From DASQPR01 sp963836775 (GTDB lineage: Bacteria > Actinomycetota > Actinomycetes > Mycobacteriales > Micromonosporaceae): a stretch of 64,000 nt of DNA. The stretch spans positions 186,001 through 250,000 of the forward strand of contig CAWIKR010000002.1 of NCBI GenBank assembly GCA_963836775.1, written 5' to 3'. Positions within the stretch are counted from its first letter, which is position 1. The number at the start of each line of letters is the position of its first letter. Made by a program: the position numbers and the translations under genes. Positions 61,904-64,000 of the stretch are shown one piece after another. Below the pieces are notes generated by a model that was not told the origin of the DNA, did not search any database, and was given only the letters and a program-made list of their open reading frames with translations.

Positions 61904-62653
61904 CTAAGCCGGGAAGGTCTGCTCCAACCAGGCCGTCCAGGCCGCGGTCAGGGCCGCACTGTCCTCGCCGGTGAACACGTGGTGGCCGAGCCCGGCACCG
62001 CCCAGGCGGCCGACAAACCGATAGAGCCCCGAATCCGTACGCACGCCGAGGAACCCCGGCTCCAGCACCGAGTCCACCACACCGCTCTCGGGCTCCCGGC
62101 CCGGCAGCGAGACGGTGACCGGGTCTCCGGCAGCCACGCTGCCGCTGAGACCCAGACTGCGCAACCAGCCGGACCACACGGCCGCCTCATCCCGCTGGGG
62201 CGGCGCCCAGACCGTCACCGGAACGCCGACCCGTCCGCCGAAGTGCTCCAGATACGTCGCGATGGTGTTGAAGTAGAGCGGGTCGCCCTTGCGAAGGGCG
62301 TCGAACTCCATCTCCCAGCCGTCGGCGCTGAGGATCCCGTGGTGCACGACGCGAACCACGCTGGACCCGCCGGCCCGCCCCTCGACCAGGTATTCGAAGG
62401 CGTGGAAGCTGCCGTCCGGAGCGGTGTCGGAGACCATCGCGAACCGGTTCGGCGGATCCCACGCGGTGACGGTGCCACCCATCTCCTCGAGGCCGGGCAT
62501 CGTCATCGAGGTCTTGCCGCCGACCGCCGGTTCGATCTCGTTGCGGCCCATGAACCACGAGTCGATCCCGGGTCCGGTGGCGATCGCCTCCCAGACCTGC
62601 TCCGGCGTGGCGATCACGGTGACGTCGGTGACGGTTTCGAACTCGCGGCTCAT
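61904..62653 (-). CDS. SRPBCC/AHSA1-family protein
   Basis: This 249-residue protein has an AHSA1/START-like N-terminal domain (VTDVTVIATPEQVWEAIAT, then PGIDSWFMGRNEIEP). A C-terminal domain shows VTVSLPGREPESGVVD and LYRFVGRLGGAGLGH. ATG 62653 overlaps the ArsR gene stop (ATGA). In many actinobacteria such pairs are regulated by the partner ArsR-type protein, and the ligand is unknown. Confidence 0.85.
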   Translation of the reverse strand: MSREFETVTDVTVIATPEQVWEAIATGPGIDSWFMGRNEIEPAVGGKTSMTMPGLEEMGGTVTAWDPPNRFAMVSDTAPDGSFHAFEYLVEGRAGGSSVVRVVHHGILSADGWEMEFDALRKGDPLYFNTIATYLEHFGGRVGVPVTVWAPPQRDEAAVWSGWLRSLGLSGSVAAGDPVTVSLPGREPESGVVDSVLEPGFLGVRTDSGLYRFVGRLGGAGLGHHVFTGEDSAALTAAWTAWLEQTFPA

Positions 62654-63291
62654 GCCTTCGGCTCCTTCGTTGGCTCGCCGCCGGCATCGGTTGCCGACCC
62701 GGCGAGGTCCGGCTTGGTGATCTTCGGATGCAGCGCGACGACGACGCGATGCGGCCGTCCCCCGGCGGCGGCCTCGTCGTGATATTTGCTGACCAATCCG
62801 GTGACAGCGGTGGTCAGCTCGGCAGCGAAGGCGGCCCGATCCTCGGCCGAGGCGAATCGCACCTCGGCATCGATGGCGTAGGTCGCGAGTGGCCGCTTGG
62901 CGACGCCGGAGGCTCCGATCAAGGTGCCCACCTCGCGCACCAGGCGGGCGCTCAATGCCAGCAACCACCGGGCCGACAGCCGATCCGGGGCGTTGTCCGG
63001 GTTGGGTGCCACCGGACCCAGGGCGACCGGTGAGATCACATAGGACGCGGCGGTGGCTCGGAGCACCCGCTCCGTCATGTTGCCTTTGCGGCGCTCCTCC
63101 ACCAGCTCGATCAGGCCGTGCTTCTCCAGCTCGCGCAGGTGATAGTTGATCTTTTGGCGGGGCTGGCCGACCTTGCCGGCCAGCATGGTCGCCGAGCCGG
63201 GCTCGGCCAGTGCCGCCAGCAGCCGCACCCGGATCGGATCCAACGTGGCCGCGGCGGCCTGCGGATCCTCGATCACATCCACGTCTTGCAT
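62650..63291 (-). CDS. ArsR-family winged-helix regulator
   Basis: This 213-residue regulator has an HTH region (PIRVRLLAALAEPGSATMLA, KVGQPRQKINYHLRELEKHG) followed by a coiled, basic wing region (VEERRKGNMTERVL). The metal-binding Cys of ArsR/SmtB sensors is absent, so a small-molecule or autonomous sensor is more likely. It is coupled with the AHSA1 gene and is expected to repress its own operon. Confidence 0.88.
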   Translation of the reverse strand: MQDVDVIEDPQAAAATLDPIRVRLLAALAEPGSATMLAGKVGQPRQKINYHLRELEKHGLIELVEERRKGNMTERVLRATAASYVISPVALGPVAPNPDNAPDRLSARWLLALSARLVREVGTLIGASGVAKRPLATYAIDAEVRFASAEDRAAFAAELTTAVTGLVSKYHDEAAAGGRPHRVVVALHPKITKPDLAGSATDAGGEPTKEPKA

Positions 63292-63381
63292 GGTTCCAGG
63301 GTGCTACCGACAAATCCTCCTGTCAAGACAGGCGATGCTGTCGGCTGACGTGGAGAGCTGATCGGATGCCAGGCGCACCAA

Positions 63382-63470
63382 CATGATCAAGTGCATCATC
63401 ACGTGCGCGAACCAGTGCGCCCGAGGTCGCTATAGCGCCGCCAGCGCTCAAGATCCCGCACTTGATCATG
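63382..63470. repeat. Palindrome-ended intergenic element (89 bp)
   Basis: Perfect 13-bp arms CATGATCAAGTGC (63382-63394) and GCACTTGATCATG (63458-63470) enclose 63 bp, which contain a CTCAAGATCCC segment similar to the family A outer arm. It is intergenic. Confidence 0.7.
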
Positions 63471-63638
63471 GGGGCGGCGGCGTAGGGCAGACGCGAGCCG
63501 GTGCCGTGCGGCGCGAGCGGGTGAGCGGGCCGGCGCGGCTCGGGCCGGCACCCGTGGCTTCGGACGGGACCTGCCGAAAACCGGCCTGAATAGGCCGTAG
63601 CGCCACGTCTCAGCCCGACCCCGCTAACGGCTTCACAA

Positions 63639-63678
63639 AGAACCGGCCCACCTCCCAGAAGGGAAATGGACCGGCTCT
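63639..63678 (-). terminator. Terminator of ctaF
   Basis: An 18-bp stem on the minus strand (AGAGCCGGTCCATTTCCC with GGGAGGTGGGCCGGTTCT, several G-U pairs) has a TTCT loop and then TTTGT. It lies 14 bp after the ctaF stop. Confidence 0.7.
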
Positions 63679-63691
63679 ACGGACTGAGTGG

Positions 63692-64000
63692 CTAGTGCGC
63701 CCGGCGCGTCCCGGTGTAGTACTCCACGATCAGCGCAGCACCGCTCACGACGCAGGCGCCCAGGCCGATGATGATGACCCAGACCTCCCAGAACGCCAGC
63801 CCGATCGCTGTGGTGAGGGCGGCCAGCGCAATGCCGAACGGCCAGTAGCTGCCCGGGCTGAAGAACCCGACCTCGCCGGCACCGTCGGAGACCTCGGCGT
63901 CCAGCCGGTCCTCGGGCCGCGGATCGATCCGCAGCGACACGAACCAGAAGTAGCCGCCGCACATGACGCACAGGAGACCGGACAGGATCAGCGCGACCAC
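63692..64000 (-). CDS. ctaF: Cytochrome c oxidase subunit IV, actinobacterial CtaF (5' truncated)
   Basis: The last 102 residues are present; the start lies beyond the right edge. The features DPRPEDRLDAEVSDGAGEVG, FFSPGSYWPFGIALAA and the C-terminal VEYYTGTRRAH are diagnostic of CtaF (Rv2199c), the small fourth subunit of the aa3 oxidase in the bc1-aa3 supercomplex. Three hydrophobic segments are visible. It is transcribed from the right, so ctaC and ctaD probably follow outside the window. Confidence 0.94.
   Translation of the reverse strand: MVALILSGLLCVMCGGYFWFVSLRIDPRPEDRLDAEVSDGAGEVGFFSPGSYWPFGIALAALTTAIGLAFWEVWVIIIGLGACVVSGAALIVEYYTGTRRAH

Overview
High-GC Actinomycetota chromosome segment. 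The layout matches a conserved actinobacterial block. In Mycobacterium tuberculosis it runs pknL - aroG - Rv2179c - Rv2182c - TB16.3 - fadD15 - pimB' - Rv2191 - trpD - ctaE-qcrCAB - ctaF, and the same kinds of gene occur here in the same order. Other neighbourhoods, such as DUF5304 - ROK glucokinase, recall Streptomyces. No mycolic-acid-specific gene is visible, so a non-mycolate actinomycete is more likely than a mycobacterium. Species cannot be named.

Layout. 1-3321: tail of a membrane protein, a PASTA-domain Ser/Thr kinase and endonuclease IV. 3425-20742: an 18 kb insertion relative to the mycobacterial order. It holds an iron-box-controlled bfd/bfr pair, a Tat-lipoprotein FAD oxidase, a LacI regulator with two palindromic operators beside decayed glycan-degradation genes, a cold-shock protein and DEAD-box helicase, an ECF sigma factor with a SnoaL-like tail, an ECF42-type sigma/YCII/SRPBCC operon, a PAP2 enzyme, an AbiEi/DUF559 gene bracketed by two copies of a 92-bp palindromic element, and threonine aldolase. 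20877-30038: aroG, a large membrane metallopeptidase, DUF2203, proC, a probably PPi-dependent pfkA, a pseudokinase coupled to a 3'-5' exoribonuclease, a Crp regulator and a PlsC-type acyltransferase. 30205-41490: a membrane protein, an alpha/beta hydrolase with an FMO, the SRPBCC - DUF5304 - glk - EEP operon, fadD and a two-component system. 41649-51726: pimB', an M48 protease, a NYN protein, a DEDDh/GIY-YIG nuclease, an RSH enzyme, a Nudix hydrolase, a sugar nucleotidyltransferase and a stand-alone Lrp ligand domain. 51954-64000: a flavin-reductase-like protein, an S9 peptidase, trpD, a pseudo-receiver, ctaG, ctaE-qcrCAB (bc1-aa3 supercomplex), an ArsR/AHSA1 pair and the 3' end of ctaF.

Two cross-cutting observations. 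(i) At least eight genes, including qcrA, pfkA and proC, are each interrupted by exactly one extra base. This looks like sequencing or assembly error rather than gene death, and frames are reported as restored. (ii) Intergenic space is rich in palindromic and direct repeats. Several families recur within the window. No tRNA, rRNA, transposase or CRISPR array was recognised.
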